This document shows positions 18,799 through 29,258 of a DNA stretch of 54,615 nt, in pieces; within the stretch, counting starts at the first letter, position 1, and every line of letters starts with the position of its first letter. Below the pieces are notes generated by a model. The model was not told the DNA's origin, searched no databases, and was given only the letters and a program-made list of their open reading frames with translations. Origin of the DNA: Rhodocyclales bacterium (GTDB lineage: Bacteria; Pseudomonadota; Gammaproteobacteria; Burkholderiales; Rhodocyclaceae); NCBI GenBank assembly GCA_003105015.1, contig PQAF01000017.1:1-54615 (forward strand), in the 5' to 3' direction. Both the position numbers and the translations under genes were made by a program.

Positions 18799-19896
18799 AT
18801 GCAAGCAGCCATTCAGTTCGACCGTTTCAACACCCTCGCCGACGCGGACGCGCAGGAGCGCATTCTCGCTGCGCGCGCGCGACTCGGAAGCCGCGCCGTC
18901 CTGCTCTGCCACCACTACCAGCGCGCCGACGTCTACCGCCACGCCGATCTCACCGGCGACTCGCTCAAGCTGTCCCGCCTCGCGGCGCAAAGCGACGCAG
19001 AATTCATCGTCTTCTGCGGCGTGCATTTCATGGCCGAGGTGGCCGACATCCTCTCCAAGCCGGAACAGGTATCGATCCTGCCGGACCTCGCCGCCGGCTG
19101 CTCCATGGCCGACATGGCGAACCTGGCCAAGGTGGAGCGCTGCTGGCGCGAACTGGAAACCGTTGTCGGCGATCCCGACAAACTGTTCACCCCCGTCACC
19201 TACATCAATTCCAGCGCCGACCTGAAGGCCTTCTGCGGCGAGCACGGCGGCATCGTGTGCACCTCCAGCAATGCGCCGAAAATTCTCGAGTGGTCGTTCG
19301 CGCGGCGGGAGAAAGTGCTGTTCTTCCCCGACCAGCACCTCGGCCGCTGGAGCGGCCACAAGATGGGCATCCCGCTCGAGGAGATGGTCGTCTGGGACCC
19401 GGACCTGGAAAACGGCGGCCTCACGGCCGAGCAGATCCGCCGCGCCCGCATCCTGCTGTGGAAGGGCCACTGCTCGGTGCACCAGATGTTCCAGGCCAGC
19501 CACATCCTGCGCTTCCGCAACGAGCACCCGGACGGCCTGGTCATCTCCCATCCAGAGTCCAATTTCGACGTCTGCCGCCTGTCGGACCACGTCGGCTCGA
19601 CCGAATACATCATCAAGACCATCAAGGCGGCGCCGGCCAACACGCGCTGGCTGGTCGGCACCGAGCTGAACCTCGTCAGCCGCCTCGCCGAGGAGGTGAA
19701 GCCGGAAGGCAAGGTCGTGCAGTTCATGGCGCCGATGGTCTGCATGTGCTCGACCATGGGCCGCATCGACCCGCAGCATCTGGCCTGGTGCCTGGAGAAT
19801 CTGGCCGAAGGCAATGTCGTCAACCGCATTTCGGTGCCGGCGCACGAGGCGGAACTGGCGAAAGTGGCCCTCAACCGCATGCTGGACGCTTCGTAA
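18799..19896 (+). CDS. nadA: Quinolinate synthase A
   Basis: Makes quinolinate from iminoaspartate and dihydroxyacetone phosphate in de novo NAD synthesis; carries an oxygen-sensitive 4Fe-4S cluster. 365 residues. Motifs: LLCHHYQRADVYRHADLTGDS, CGVHFMAEVADIL, CSMADMANL, VHQMFQASH, SHPESNFDVCRLSDHVGSTEYI, and the C-terminal CMCSTMGRIDPQHL. The cysteines in CSMADM, DVCRL and MCST are candidate cluster ligands. nadB and nadC are not in the window. Confidence 0.96.
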   Translation: MQAAIQFDRFNTLADADAQERILAARARLGSRAVLLCHHYQRADVYRHADLTGDSLKLSRLAAQSDAEFIVFCGVHFMAEVADILSKPEQVSILPDLAAGCSMADMANLAKVERCWRELETVVGDPDKLFTPVTYINSSADLKAFCGEHGGIVCTSSNAPKILEWSFARREKVLFFPDQHLGRWSGHKMGIPLEEMVVWDPDLENGGLTAEQIRRARILLWKGHCSVHQMFQASHILRFRNEHPDGLVISHPESNFDVCRLSDHVGSTEYIIKTIKAAPANTRWLVGTELNLVSRLAEEVKPEGKVVQFMAPMVCMCSTMGRIDPQHLAWCLENLAEGNVVNRISVPAHEAELAKVALNRMLDAS

Positions 19897-19902
19897 GAAT
19901 CC

Positions 19903-20715
19903 GTGGTCAAGCCCGCCGTCACCCGCCGCCAGACAAGTCAGTCGGGCGCCGCACCGCGCGCGCCGGTGCGCAAGCTGCACGTGTGCACCTACAACATCCA
20001 CAAGGGCTTCTCGCAGTTCAAGGCCCGCATGATGATCCATGAGCTGCGCCGGCGCCTGCACAGCCTCGGCCCGGATATCGTCTTCCTGCAGGAAGTCCAG
20101 GGGCTGCACGCAGGCCACGCCGGACGGCACCTCGACTGGCCCGAGGAAGGCCAGCACGATTTCCTCGCCGACGGCGTCTGGCCGGACACGGCCTACGGCG
20201 GCAATGCCATCTACGACCACGGCCATCACGGCAACGCCATCCTGTCGCGCTTCCCCATTCTTTCCTCGCACAACCAGGACATCTCCGAGCTGAAATTCGA
20301 GCGGCGCGGCATGCTGCACACCGAAATCGCCGTGCCCGGCTGGGAGCAACCCCTGCATTGCGTCTGCGTACACCTCGGGCTCACCGCGCCCGCGCGGCGC
20401 CGCCAGATGCTGGCCCTTGCCGAGCGCATGGAAGAAGTCAGTCCCGGCGACACGCCGCTCATCATCGCCGGCGACTTCAACGACTGGCACAACCGCGCCG
20501 GCAACCTGATCGCGGAACGGCTCGGCATGGTCGAGGTCTTCGGCGGCATCAACGGCCAGCCGGCGCGCAGCTTCCCGGCCACGCTGCCGATGTTCCGGCT
20601 GGACCGCATCTACGTGAGGGGCTTCGCCATCGAGCGCTCCGAAGTGCATTTCGGCCGCCCCTGGTCGAAGATCTCCGACCACGCCGCGCTGTCGGCGCAC
20701 ATCGCCGTCGAGTAA
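19903..20715 (+). CDS. Endonuclease/exonuclease/phosphatase family protein
   Basis: EEP-superfamily metal-dependent phosphodiesterase, 270 residues from a GTG start at 19903, six bases after the nadA stop. Catalytic signatures: TYNIHKGFS (Asn), FLQEVQG (metal-binding Glu), CVHLGL, IAGDFNDW (Asp/Asn) and ISDHAAL (general base Asp-His). No signal peptide. It is immediately followed by cardiolipin synthase (9-base gap); an EEP protein next to clsB is a known arrangement (YbhP-ClsB in E. coli). Its substrate is unknown, possibly a phospholipid or nucleic acid. Confidence 0.9.
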   Translation: MVKPAVTRRQTSQSGAAPRAPVRKLHVCTYNIHKGFSQFKARMMIHELRRRLHSLGPDIVFLQEVQGLHAGHAGRHLDWPEEGQHDFLADGVWPDTAYGGNAIYDHGHHGNAILSRFPILSSHNQDISELKFERRGMLHTEIAVPGWEQPLHCVCVHLGLTAPARRRQMLALAERMEEVSPGDTPLIIAGDFNDWHNRAGNLIAERLGMVEVFGGINGQPARSFPATLPMFRLDRIYVRGFAIERSEVHFGRPWSKISDHAALSAHIAVE

Positions 20716-20724
20716 GCAGCGGGG

Positions 20725-21882
20725 ATGAAAGCCGAGTTCCTTCCCGGCAATCGCATCACCCTGCTCGAGACCGGCAGCGCCTACTTCCCTGCGCTGCTGG
20801 AAGCCATCGACGCCGCAGCGGACGAGATCCACCTCGAAACCTACATCTTCGAAGACGACGAGACAGGTCGCCTGATCGCCGCGGCCCTCGCGCGCGCCGC
20901 GCGCCGCGGCGTGAAGGTCCGTGTGCTGGTGGACGGTTTCGGCGCGCGCGAATTCCCCGCAAAGCTGATGCCCGCGCTCGAAGCGTCCGGCGTGCGGGCG
21001 CTGGTCTACCGAAAGAAGATTTCGCCCCTGACGCTGCGCCGCCAACGCCTGCGCCGCCTGCACCGCAAGCTGGTCGTCGTGGATGCCCGCCTGGCCTTCG
21101 TCGGCGGCATCAACATCGTCGACGACGCGCATGCGCCGGGCCAGCCGCCGCGCTACGACTATGCGGTGCGCGTGGAAGGCCCGCTCATCGCGCCCATCCA
21201 TGCCTCGGTCCACCAGCTATGGAAGCTCGTAGCCTGGGCCAATTTCCGCCGCCGCCTGCGCGTACTCGTCCACGCTCCGGTGATTGCCGATCCCTGCGGC
21301 AGCATGCGCGCCGCCTTTCTGGTTCGCGACAACCTGCGCCATCGCCGCGACATCGAGGAGGCCTACCTGGAGGCCATCAGGGCAGCGAGGAAAGAAATCT
21401 TCCTTGCCAATGCCTACTTCCTCCCCGGCATCCGTTTTCGCCATGCGCTCATGCATGCCGCGCAACGCGGTGTTCGGGTCACCATCCTGCTGCAGGGACG
21501 CGTGGAATACCTGCTGCAGCACTATGCGTCTCAGGCGCTTTTCGACGCACTGCTCGGCGCCGGCATCCGCATCTTCGAATACCACCTCAGCTTCCTGCAT
21601 GCCAAGGTGGCGGTGATCGACGGCCAATGGGCCACGGTCGGATCCAGCAACATCGATCCTTTCAGCCTGCTGCTCGCACGCGAAGCGAATGTCGTGGTGA
21701 GCGACGAAACCTTCGCCGGGGAGCTTCGCGCCAGCCTGGAAACCGCAATCGTCGGCGGCGCCAGGGAATTGAAGCGCGAGGACTGGCAGCGCAAGCCTTG
21801 GCTGCACCGCCTGGCCAGCTGGATGGCTTATGGCCTGGTGCGCCTGATGGTCGGCATCGCCGGTTACGGCGGCAGGCACTGA
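20725..21882 (+). CDS. clsB: Cardiolipin synthase B (phospholipase D family)
   Basis: Forms cardiolipin by transferring a phosphatidyl group at the inner membrane. 385 residues, no N-terminal transmembrane helices, as in ClsB. Two HKD motifs: HRKLVVVD at residue 113 (followed by GGINIVDD) and HAKVAVID at residue 292 (followed by GSSNID). A hydrophobic C-terminal stretch (WMAYGLVRLMVGIAGYGG) may help membrane association. Third in the nadA-EEP-clsB run of genes. Confidence 0.92.
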   Translation: MKAEFLPGNRITLLETGSAYFPALLEAIDAAADEIHLETYIFEDDETGRLIAAALARAARRGVKVRVLVDGFGAREFPAKLMPALEASGVRALVYRKKISPLTLRRQRLRRLHRKLVVVDARLAFVGGINIVDDAHAPGQPPRYDYAVRVEGPLIAPIHASVHQLWKLVAWANFRRRLRVLVHAPVIADPCGSMRAAFLVRDNLRHRRDIEEAYLEAIRAARKEIFLANAYFLPGIRFRHALMHAAQRGVRVTILLQGRVEYLLQHYASQALFDALLGAGIRIFEYHLSFLHAKVAVIDGQWATVGSSNIDPFSLLLAREANVVVSDETFAGELRASLETAIVGGARELKREDWQRKPWLHRLASWMAYGLVRLMVGIAGYGGRH

Positions 21883-21996
21883 ATTCATGGGCTGTCCAAA
21901 GCGCCGGCAATGGGCGCATAATTGAAGCCAGAATAATTGACCCGGAGGATGTCCAGGGCGCCATCCGGGGGAAACTGTTGCAGGAGCAGGCACCCG

Positions 21997-23315
21997 ATGA
22001 CGGCTCAAGGCATTGGCGCGGGCGCAGCACCCCGCTCGGTACGCGTCATTTACATCTCGCGAACGCTGTCGTTCGCCTATGCGTTCGGCGTGCTGGCGCT
22101 TCTCGCCTGGCAGCGCGGCATGGGGGGTACATCTGGATCGGCCTCGCGCTCCAGTTCCTTGCTTACCCGCATATCCTATATATGCACTCCCGGCGGGCGG
22201 CAGACCCCAAGCGGGCCGAACTGAACCACCTCTGGCTGGACTCCTTGCTGCTCGGCGCCTGGCTGGCGCTGTTCGGCTTCTCCGAGTGGATCGCCTTCGG
22301 CCTGGTGCTGGCGACCACGCAGAACAGCATCGTGTTTCGCGGCCTGCCCGGCTTTGTCGGCAGTCTGTTTCTGTTCTCCGTAGGCGCTCTGCTCGTCGGC
22401 GCAACTACCGGGTTCCGCTATGAACCCGAAGTGGGCCAGGCGGTATTCATCCTCTGCATGGTCGGCTCGCTCGCCTATGCCTGGATGATCAGCTATTTCG
22501 TCTTCCACAACAGCCGCAAGCTGGCCAAGGCGCAGAAGGACGTCCGTCGCAGCGAGGAGCGCTATCGCCTGATCACCGAGAACGTGGGCGACCTCGTTGC
22601 GTTGCTCGACGGGGAGGGGCGCTGGGTCTACTTCAGTCCCTCGCACAGCCTCTATCTCGACGACGCGGCGCTGCGCATCGGCGGCGACGCCTATGCCTGC
22701 CTGGCGCCGGAAGACCGCCCCCGGCTCGCAACGGCGGTGCAGGAAGCGATGGCCCACGGCACGCCCTTCGAACTGAGGCTGCACTTGCCGGCCAGGGACG
22801 GTCGCACACGCCTGCTGAAGAGCATCGGCCGCGCGGTTGCCGGCGCCATGGGCTTTCCCGCGCATGTCGTCATCGTGTCGCGCGACATCAGCGAGCTTTG
22901 CGATCAGCAGGAACGGCTCGAGGTGGCGGCGCATGCCTTCGACGAGATGACGGAGGCCATCATGATCTGCGCGGCCGACGGCACGGTGGTCACGGTAAAC
23001 GAGGCCTTTTGCCGCATCACCGGGCTGGCCGCGGGCGATGTGATCGGCAACTCCGAGCGAGACACCCGCCTGGCCTGCCAGCCCGCGGCGTTCTACGACG
23101 AGCTGTACGCAACGGTCGAGCGCGAAGGCCGCTGGACCGGCACGACATGGAGCCGCCGCAAGGACGGCTCGCTCTACCGCGAATGGCGCAACGTCAGCGC
23201 CATTCGCGACCCTGCGGGAAACGTCACCTATTTCGTCAGCCTTTTTTTCGAGCTGGATTCGCGGGACGCCCACACGGCCCCGCCGGTGGCGCACCTGGCG
23301 ATGCGCCGGCGCTGA
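21997..23315 (+). CDS. MASE2-PAS-PAS membrane sensor, frameshifted near 22120 and lacking an output domain
   Basis: From ATG 21997 (AGG six bases upstream) one frame encodes the start of a MASE2 membrane domain (VRVIYISRTLSFAYAFGVLALLAWQRGMGG). At a run of six G (22122-22127) homology passes to another frame: YIWIGLALQFLAYPHILYMHSRRAADPKRAEL, completing MASE2 (about 5 helices), then PAS 1 (RYRLITENVGDLVALLDGEG) and PAS 2 (AFDEMTEAIMICAADGTVV) with a PAC segment. One extra G would join the frames. The protein ends at FFELDSRDAHTAPPVAHLAMRRR with no GGDEF, EAL or kinase domain. Either a sequencing error, a real pseudogene, or -1 slippage on GGGGGG; if translation restarts internally, an ATG near 22182 could serve. 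The output loss suggests decay, or signalling through a partner. Confidence 0.7.
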
Positions 23316-23316
23316 A

Positions 23317-23799
23317 TCAGCGCCCTGCCGGAGCGGGGCAGGGCGGTCGCCGGGACGAGACGATGCCGGTGTTCACGCCGAACCAGTTCAGGCCGCCGAA
23401 CAGGCGCGCGTATTCGATCTTCACGCAGCGATCCATCACCACTTCCAGCCCGGCCGCTTCCGCCTTGCGCACCGCCTCCGGGTTGATCACGCCGAGCTGC
23501 ATCCACAGCACCCTGGCGCCGATGCCGATCGCCTCGTCGGCGATGGCGGGAATGTCCTCTGCACGGCGAAAGCAGTCGACCATGTCCACCTGCTGCGGCA
23601 CATCCCGCAGGGAGGGATAGCATGCCTGCCCCAGCACTTCCTTGTAGGCGGGATTGACGGGGATCACCGTGTAGCCGTGTTCGAGCATGTATTTGGCGGC
23701 GAAGTAGCTTGGCCGGTGCCAGTTGGCGGACAGGCCCACCACCGCGATCGTGCGGCACTGCATCAGGATGCGGCGCAAGCCGGCAACATCGTCGATCAT
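23317..23799 (-). CDS. CoA-binding domain protein
   Basis: 160-residue Rossmann-fold protein of the CoA_binding (YccU-like) family. The nucleotide-binding start is TIAVVGLSANWHRPSYFAAKYMLEHGYTVIPVNPAY, followed by VDMVDCFRRAEDIPAIADEAI, RVLWMQLGVINPEAVRKAEAAGL and VMDRCVKIEYARLFG. It binds CoA or a related nucleotide; enzymatic activity is not known. Its end abuts the convergent MASE2-PAS gene with one base between, and it follows gluQ by 15 bases. Confidence 0.88.
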   Translation of the reverse strand: MIDDVAGLRRILMQCRTIAVVGLSANWHRPSYFAAKYMLEHGYTVIPVNPAYKEVLGQACYPSLRDVPQQVDMVDCFRRAEDIPAIADEAIGIGARVLWMQLGVINPEAVRKAEAAGLEVVMDRCVKIEYARLFGGLNWFGVNTGIVSSRRPPCPAPAGR

Positions 23800-23814
23800 T
23801 CCAACCTCGTCTGT

Positions 23815-24741
23815 TCAAGAACATGCGGCCGGGGCCGCGACAGCGCGGCAGCGTGGCAGCGCGCTCCGATCCCAGTGCATTATCGCCCAGCGCCACAGGC
23901 TGTCCAGGTCGGCTTCCGCCAAGACGCCGGGGGGCTGCTGGCCGAGAAACGCCAGCGCGGCCGAAAGTGCTGCCTGCGGGCGGAAATCGTCGATCGGCTT
24001 CGCCCGCGTCTGCTTCGACAGCTTTTCCCCCGACGCGTTGACCGCGGCCGGCAGGTGCAGATAGGCCGGCTGCGCCAGGCCGAGATGCCGCTGCAGGCAT
24101 ATCTGGCGTGGCGTCGAATCGATCAGGTCGGCGCCGCGCACGATGTGCGTCACGCCCTGCTCCGCATCATCCACCACCACCGCCAGCTGGTAGGCAAAAT
24201 AGCCGTCGGCGCGCAGCACCACGAAATCGCCCACCTCGGCGGCCAGATCCTGACAGTAAAGACCCTGGAGCGCATCTTCGAAACAGATCTGTCCGGGCTC
24301 GACCTTGAGCCGCCAGGCGCGCGCCTGGCGGCCCTGCGGCAGGCCATTGCGGCAGGTGCCGGGATAGCGTGGCGCCCCGTCGACGCCGATGATGGAATCC
24401 GCGACTTCGCGCCGGGTGCAGGCGCAGGCAAAGACGGCGTCGGCGAGGCGCAGGCGCTCGAACGCCGCCTGGTAATGGCGCTTGCGCCGGCTCTGACAGG
24501 CAACTTCCCCATCCCAGGCGAAACCGAATCGCTCCAGGGTGCGCAGGATGGCATCCGCCGCACCGGGCACCGACCGCGGTTCGTCCACATCCTCCATGCG
24601 CAGCAGCCATTTGCCGCCCGCAGCACGCGCATCGAGACAGCTTCCCACGGCTGCCACAAGTGAGCCGAAATGCAACGGACCCGTCGGCGACGGCGCAAAA
24701 CGCCCGCAATATGCCGCTGCGGAAACCTCCTTCGGAATCAT
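23815..24741 (-). CDS. gluQ: Glutamyl-queuosine tRNA(Asp) synthetase
   Basis: Attaches glutamate to queuosine-34 of tRNA-Asp; a truncated GluRS paralogue without an anticodon-binding domain. 308 residues from ATG 24741 (MIPKEVSAAAYCGRFAPSPTGPLHFGS, with the HIGH-like motif). Zinc ligands CACTRRE...YPGTC and the KMSKS-like KLSKQTRA are present. An in-frame ATG at 24819 would add 26 residues preceding the conserved core and is less likely. Divergent from the diguanylate cyclase. Confidence 0.92.
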   Translation of the reverse strand: MIPKEVSAAAYCGRFAPSPTGPLHFGSLVAAVGSCLDARAAGGKWLLRMEDVDEPRSVPGAADAILRTLERFGFAWDGEVACQSRRKRHYQAAFERLRLADAVFACACTRREVADSIIGVDGAPRYPGTCRNGLPQGRQARAWRLKVEPGQICFEDALQGLYCQDLAAEVGDFVVLRADGYFAYQLAVVVDDAEQGVTHIVRGADLIDSTPRQICLQRHLGLAQPAYLHLPAAVNASGEKLSKQTRAKPIDDFRPQAALSAALAFLGQQPPGVLAEADLDSLWRWAIMHWDRSALPRCRAVAAPAACS

Positions 24742-24906
24742 GTACGGATGATAGCGCAGCACGACTCGGCCGGCCGTCGGCCGGAGCCTGCCGCTGAGGG
24801 GAAGCGTGACGCTTTTCACGGCGATTCATGACATTTGCGAGTAGCATCGCTGCTCCATCGTGGCGGGCGACGCACGATGGCCGACCAACCGCAGAGGGGG
24901 TGATGC

Positions 24907-26853
24907 GTGTCAGAGCCGTACCGGCTTGAGAACTGGCAGACGGGCGTCAGCATGGCGTGCCATGCCGAGCGCGTGCGACTGTTGTTCAGGCTATCCGGCA
25001 CCTCCATCGCCGCCTCGCTCGCCGCCGCCCTGCTGGTCGCGGTCTGGCTATGGCCGACCGCTTCGCGCGGCGCATTGCTCGCTTGGCTGTCCCTGGTGCT
25101 CTGCAATGTCGGCGCCTTGTTCTGGATGCAACGGCGCTACCGCACTCGACGGCCCCGCGTCGAAGAAGCCCCGCGCTGGGAGCGTTGGTTCTCGCTCAAG
25201 ACAGCCGCAGGCGGCCTGCTCTGGGGCATGGCGGTCTGGCTGCTCACGCCCCAGGCAGGAGAGGCCGCTCATCTTTTCTTCATTCTGGCGCTATGCATGG
25301 TCTGCCTGGGCGCTACTGCCATACTCGCGCCCTCGCGCCCCGCCTATTACGCGTTCATGGTCCCCATGGTGCTGCCGGCGGCCTTTTTCCTGCTATCCGG
25401 CCAGCCGGACGGCTTCGCTGCGACAGGCTGGGCCATGCCGATCTACCTCGCGGTGCTCGTCGGCGTGCATGACGCCCTGCACAGGAACCTGGTCGACACC
25501 TTCCGAGGACGCTACGAAAGCGAGGCACTCGCCGCGGAACACAAGGTGATTCTCGATTCCGCCGCAGAAGCCATCGGCCTGCTCAGGCCGAACTACCTGG
25601 CGAAATGCAACCGGCAATGGTGCGTTCTGTTCGGTTATGAAATGGACGAGGCCATCGGCATGCCAGCCTGGGCCTGGTGGCCGAGCTATGAAGAGTGGAG
25701 CCGGTTCGCCCGCGACTGCATGGCGCCCGTCAGCGAGGGCAAGCCCTATAGCGCCATCGTCCAATTGCGCCGGAAGAGCGGCGAATTGTTCTGGGCGGAA
25801 ATCAGCGGCATGGCGGTCGACCCGGCCAATCTCGATCTTGGCGTGGTGTGGATGGGAACGGACATCAGCGACCGTCTGCGCACCGAGGCGGAGCTGAAGG
25901 CCAGCGAGCAGCGTTTTCGCGACCTGGTCTCCCTCTCCACCGACTGGTACTGGGAGCAGGACGCCGAGTTCCGCTTCACCCGCTTCAGCGGGCCGGCCCT
26001 GGAGAGGATCGGCATCGACCTCAGCACGATACTCGGAAAATCGCGTTGGGAAGTGGGTCAGTTCGACGGGGTCACGCCGGAGCAATGGCAGGCCCATCAG
26101 GAAACCCTCCGTGCGCATCTGCCCTTCCGGGATTTCATCTATGAAATCCGACCGCCCTCGGGCGAGCGGCGCTGGTTTTCCATCAGCGGAAATCCGGCTT
26201 TCGGCGAGAACGGCGACTTCGCCGGCTACCACGGCGTCGGCACCGACATCACCGAACGCGTCCATGCCGCCGAGCAGTTCCGGCATCTCGCCCACCACGA
26301 CACGCTGACCGGCCTGCCCAACCGGCGCATGCTGGGCGACCGGGCGGAGCAGGCATTAGCGCTTGCCAAGCGGAGCGGCCATCTCGTCGCAATGCTGCTG
26401 CTCGACCTCGACGACTTCAAGATCATCAACGATACCGACGGCCACTCGGCGGGCGACACCGTGCTGGTCGCCATCGCCCAGCGTCTGCGCGGCCTCGTGC
26501 GCGAAATCGATACCGTCGCCCGCCTCGGCGGCGACGAATTTGTCATCCTGCTTCAGGAAATGGGGCATCCGAAAGACGCTACACGGGTGGCCGAGAAGAT
26601 CATCGAGGCGGTACGGGAGCCGGTCGAGGTCGGCGGACGGCAATATCTGCTGGGCGTCTCGGTCGGCATCGCGCATTTCCCGGAGCACGCTCCCAACATG
26701 GAAGGCCTGATGCAGAAGGCGGACATTGCCATGTATCGCGCCAAGCAGGCGGGCGGTGCCGCCTACCGCTTCGCGGACGGCACCGCAGCCGCCGATACCT
26801 CAGGGTCCGTACATCCGGCCGGAAAGCCCCCGGAAAACAAGACTACACATTGA
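24907..26853 (+). CDS. Membrane PAS-PAS diguanylate cyclase
   Basis: Synthesises cyclic di-GMP. 648 residues from a GTG at 24907. Residues about 25-195 hold roughly six transmembrane helices (MASE-like); PAS 1 about 213-325 and PAS 2 about 334-450 with PAC ends ([26 protein letters not shown]); GGDEF domain 460-620. The active site GGDEF (541-545) is intact, and an inhibitory I-site RxxD (R532-D535) sits five residues before it, so product feedback is expected. No EAL domain. The last 12 bases overlap convergent ychF. It may belong functionally with the effector-less MASE2-PAS gene nearby; that is speculative. Confidence 0.93.
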   Translation: MSEPYRLENWQTGVSMACHAERVRLLFRLSGTSIAASLAAALLVAVWLWPTASRGALLAWLSLVLCNVGALFWMQRRYRTRRPRVEEAPRWERWFSLKTAAGGLLWGMAVWLLTPQAGEAAHLFFILALCMVCLGATAILAPSRPAYYAFMVPMVLPAAFFLLSGQPDGFAATGWAMPIYLAVLVGVHDALHRNLVDTFRGRYESEALAAEHKVILDSAAEAIGLLRPNYLAKCNRQWCVLFGYEMDEAIGMPAWAWWPSYEEWSRFARDCMAPVSEGKPYSAIVQLRRKSGELFWAEISGMAVDPANLDLGVVWMGTDISDRLRTEAELKASEQRFRDLVSLSTDWYWEQDAEFRFTRFSGPALERIGIDLSTILGKSRWEVGQFDGVTPEQWQAHQETLRAHLPFRDFIYEIRPPSGERRWFSISGNPAFGENGDFAGYHGVGTDITERVHAAEQFRHLAHHDTLTGLPNRRMLGDRAEQALALAKRSGHLVAMLLLDLDDFKIINDTDGHSAGDTVLVAIAQRLRGLVREIDTVARLGGDEFVILLQEMGHPKDATRVAEKIIEAVREPVEVGGRQYLLGVSVGIAHFPEHAPNMEGLMQKADIAMYRAKQAGGAAYRFADGTAAADTSGSVHPAGKPPENKTTH

Positions 26854-27934
26854 AGCGGAAGTGCATGACGTCGCCGTCGTGCACGACGTAGTCCTTGCCT
26901 TCCAGCCGCATCTTGCCGGCCTCCTTCGCCCCCTGCTCGCCCTTGCAGGCAATGAAATCGGCGAATGAAATCACCTCGGCGCGGATGAAACCATGCTCGA
27001 AGTCGGTATGAATCACGCCGGCCGCCTGCGGCGCAGTATCGCCCGCGTGTATGGTCCACGCCCTGACTTCCTTCACGCCGGCGGTAAAGTAGGTCTGCAG
27101 CCCCAGCAACTGGTAGCCGGCGCGGATCAGGCGATTCAGCCCCGGCTCCTCCAGTCCCATGTCCGCCAGGAATACCGTCTTGTCCTCGTCGGCCAGGTCG
27201 GCGATTTCCGCCTCCATGGCTGCGCAAAAGGCCACTACAGGCGCCTTCTCCTTGGCCGCATGCGCCTCCACCGCGGCCAGCAGCGGATTGTCCGTAAATC
27301 CTTTTTCATCGACGTTGGCGGCATACAGCGTCGGCTTGGCCGTGATCAGGCAGAAGGGCTTGAGGTTGAGCCGCTCCTCCTTCGACAGGTCGAGCGCCCG
27401 CACCGGCTTCGCCTGGTTCAACTGCGCGGCGCACTTGTCTAGCACCGCCACCAGCAGCTTGGCTTCCTTGTCGCCGGCCTGTGCCGGCTTGCGGTAGCGC
27501 GCCAGCGCCTTCTCCACCGTCGCCAGGTCGGCCAGGGCCAGTTCCGTCTCGATGGTCTCGATGTCGGAGAGCGGCTTGACCTCTCCCGAAACATGCACGA
27601 TGTTCTCGTTGTGGAAGCAACGCACGACATGCACGATGGCGTCGGTCTCGCGGATGTTGGCGAGAAACTGGTTGCCCAATCCCTCTCCCTTGCTCGCGCC
27701 CGCCACCAGTCCGGCGATGTCGACGAACTCGACGATGGCGTTCTGCACGCGTTGCGGCTTGACGATCTCGGCCAGCAGGGCAATCCGGGGGTCCGGCACC
27801 TCGACGATGCCGACGTTCGGCTCGATGGTGCAGAAGGGGTAGTTCTCCGCCGCGATGCCGGACTTGGTCAGCGCATTGAAGAGTGTCGACTTGCCGACGT
27901 TGGGCAGGCCGACGATGCCGCATTTGAGGCTCAT
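26843..27934 (-). CDS. ychF: Redox-regulated ATPase YchF (Obg-related)
   Basis: Universally conserved P-loop protein that hydrolyses ATP, binds ribosomes and represses oxidative-stress responses in E. coli. 363 residues: [10 protein letters not shown]-loop (residues 9-17), [20 protein letters not shown] as G3 region, and NVDE in the place of the GTPase NKxD, consistent with ATP specificity. The C-terminal TGS domain ends [25 protein letters not shown] overlaps the pth stop (ATGA), the classical pth-ychF pair. Its 3' end overlaps the convergent diguanylate cyclase gene by 11 bases. Confidence 0.97.
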   Translation of the reverse strand: MSLKCGIVGLPNVGKSTLFNALTKSGIAAENYPFCTIEPNVGIVEVPDPRIALLAEIVKPQRVQNAIVEFVDIAGLVAGASKGEGLGNQFLANIRETDAIVHVVRCFHNENIVHVSGEVKPLSDIETIETELALADLATVEKALARYRKPAQAGDKEAKLLVAVLDKCAAQLNQAKPVRALDLSKEERLNLKPFCLITAKPTLYAANVDEKGFTDNPLLAAVEAHAAKEKAPVVAFCAAMEAEIADLADEDKTVFLADMGLEEPGLNRLIRAGYQLLGLQTYFTAGVKEVRAWTIHAGDTAPQAAGVIHTDFEHGFIRAEVISFADFIACKGEQGAKEAGKMRLEGKDYVVHDGDVMHFRFNV

Positions 27935-28572
27935 GGTTTTCCTTGGGAGGCCGGCGGCGCCGGCCGTGTATTGATCTTCTGCGTGGCTGCCGGGTATTCG
28001 CCCCGTGCCAGCATCGGCCAGGCGTCGAGGGCACGGTCCAACGCCTCCTCGATCAGCGAGCGCTCTTCGCTGCGGGGCTTTTTCAGAACGTAGTCCACCA
28101 CCTGGTTGCGGTCGCCCGGGTGGCCGACGCCGATGCGCAGGCGCCAGAAATCCTGGGTGCCCAAATGCGCGGCGATGTCCTTGAGACCGTTGTGTCCGCC
28201 GAGACCGCCACCGAATTTCAGGCGCAGCGCGCCCGGCGGCAGATCAAGCTCGTCGTGGAGGACCAGCATGTCTGCGGGCGGGATGCGATAAAACCGCGCC
28301 AGCGCGGCCACTGCCTGGCCGGAACAGTTCATGAAGGTCTGCGGCATGAGCAGCCAGGTCTGCTCATGCGTGCGGCCGGCAATGCCGTGGAAGCGGGATT
28401 CGCGCTTGAGCGCCACGCCGAGCTTCGCCGCCAGCCGTTCGCACAGCCAGAAGCCGGCATTGTGACGGGTATCTTCGTACTCGGCGCCCGGATTGCCCAG
28501 GCCGACGATGAGGCGCGGCGCGGCCACGGGGGAAGCGGAGCGTTGCGGCGGCAGGCGCCGCCGCAAACGCAC
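27931..28572 (-). CDS. pth: Peptidyl-tRNA hydrolase
   Basis: Frees tRNA from drop-off peptidyl-tRNA. Motifs: [18 protein letters not shown] (catalytic His), [39 protein letters not shown]. The open reading frame starts with GTG at 28572, directly adjoining the rplY TAA, giving 213 residues with about 17 extra before the conserved [11 protein letters not shown]; a second GTG (VAAPRLIV) 16 codons in is an alternative start. No good Shine-Dalgarno sequence for either, so translational coupling to rplY is likely. Confidence 0.95.
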   Translation of the reverse strand: MRLRRRLPPQRSASPVAAPRLIVGLGNPGAEYEDTRHNAGFWLCERLAAKLGVALKRESRFHGIAGRTHEQTWLLMPQTFMNCSGQAVAALARFYRIPPADMLVLHDELDLPPGALRLKFGGGLGGHNGLKDIAAHLGTQDFWRLRIGVGHPGDRNQVVDYVLKKPRSEERSLIEEALDRALDAWPMLARGEYPAATQKINTRPAPPASQGKP

Positions 28573-29244
28573 TTACTTCTTCTCGGGCTGCTTGGCAGCT
28601 GCAGCCGGGGCTGCGGCTGCCGCCGCGGGGGCAGCCGCTGCAGCCTGCTCAACCACCGCCAGTTCGGCTTCTGTCGTGCCGCGCGGCACGGTGATGGTCG
28701 CCACCACCGGGTTCTCGTTCCGGTGCAGAACCGCCTCGACGCCCTTCGGCAGATTGAGATCCTTGACGTGCACCGAATGGCCGACTGAGACGTCCTTCAT
28801 ATCCACCTCGACGAACTCCGGCAGATCGGCCGGCAGGCACATGATATTGAGTTCGTTCAGCACGTGGCTCACCACGCCCCCCTGAAGCTTGACGCCCGGG
28901 GCGATGTCGGCGTTGATGAAATGCAGCGGCACCTTCATGTGGATCTTCTTGTCGGCGGCGACACGCTGGAAGTCGATGTGCAGCACCTGCGGCTTGAAAG
29001 CATGCATCTGGTAGTCGCGCAGCAGGACCTGCTGCTTCTGGCCGTCCAGGTTCATCGTCAGGATGGAGGCGTGGAATGCCTCCTGCTTCAGGCTGTGGAA
29101 GAGGGCGTTGTGATCCACCTCGATCGGCAGGGCCGCCGTCTCGCCACCATAGAGGATGCCGGGCACCTTGCCCGCGCGACGCAGGCGGCGGCTCGCTCCG
29201 GTGCCCTGCAGTTCGCGCTTGTTTGCGTTGAACTCGATTTTCAT
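28573..29244 (-). CDS. rplY: 50S ribosomal protein L25 (long, Ctc/TL5 form)
   Basis: Binds 5S rRNA in the large subunit. 223 residues: N-terminal L25 domain ([34 protein letters not shown]) to about residue 95, C-terminal TL5 domain to about 190, then an Ala/Pro-rich low-complexity tail ending KQPEKK. The long form is usual in Betaproteobacteria, unlike the 94-residue E. coli protein. Sits between prs and pth, as in most relatives. Confidence 0.95.
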   Translation of the reverse strand: MKIEFNANKRELQGTGASRRLRRAGKVPGILYGGETAALPIEVDHNALFHSLKQEAFHASILTMNLDGQKQQVLLRDYQMHAFKPQVLHIDFQRVAADKKIHMKVPLHFINADIAPGVKLQGGVVSHVLNELNIMCLPADLPEFVEVDMKDVSVGHSVHVKDLNLPKGVEAVLHRNENPVVATITVPRGTTEAELAVVEQAAAAAPAAAAAAPAAAAKQPEKK

Positions 29245-29258
29245 GTGATTGCTCCAGT

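Noticed and set aside
18259..21213. A 984-codon open frame on the minus strand.
   Set aside because: It lies opposite rhodanese, nadA, the EEP gene and clsB, all with clear motifs. The long frame is an artefact of high GC at third positions; its translation is low-complexity with no domain.
21905..21945. Two ATAATTGA repeats about 20 bases apart upstream of the MASE2 gene as an operator.
   Set aside because: Only 8 bases each and no known regulator site matched; could be chance in an AT-richer gap.
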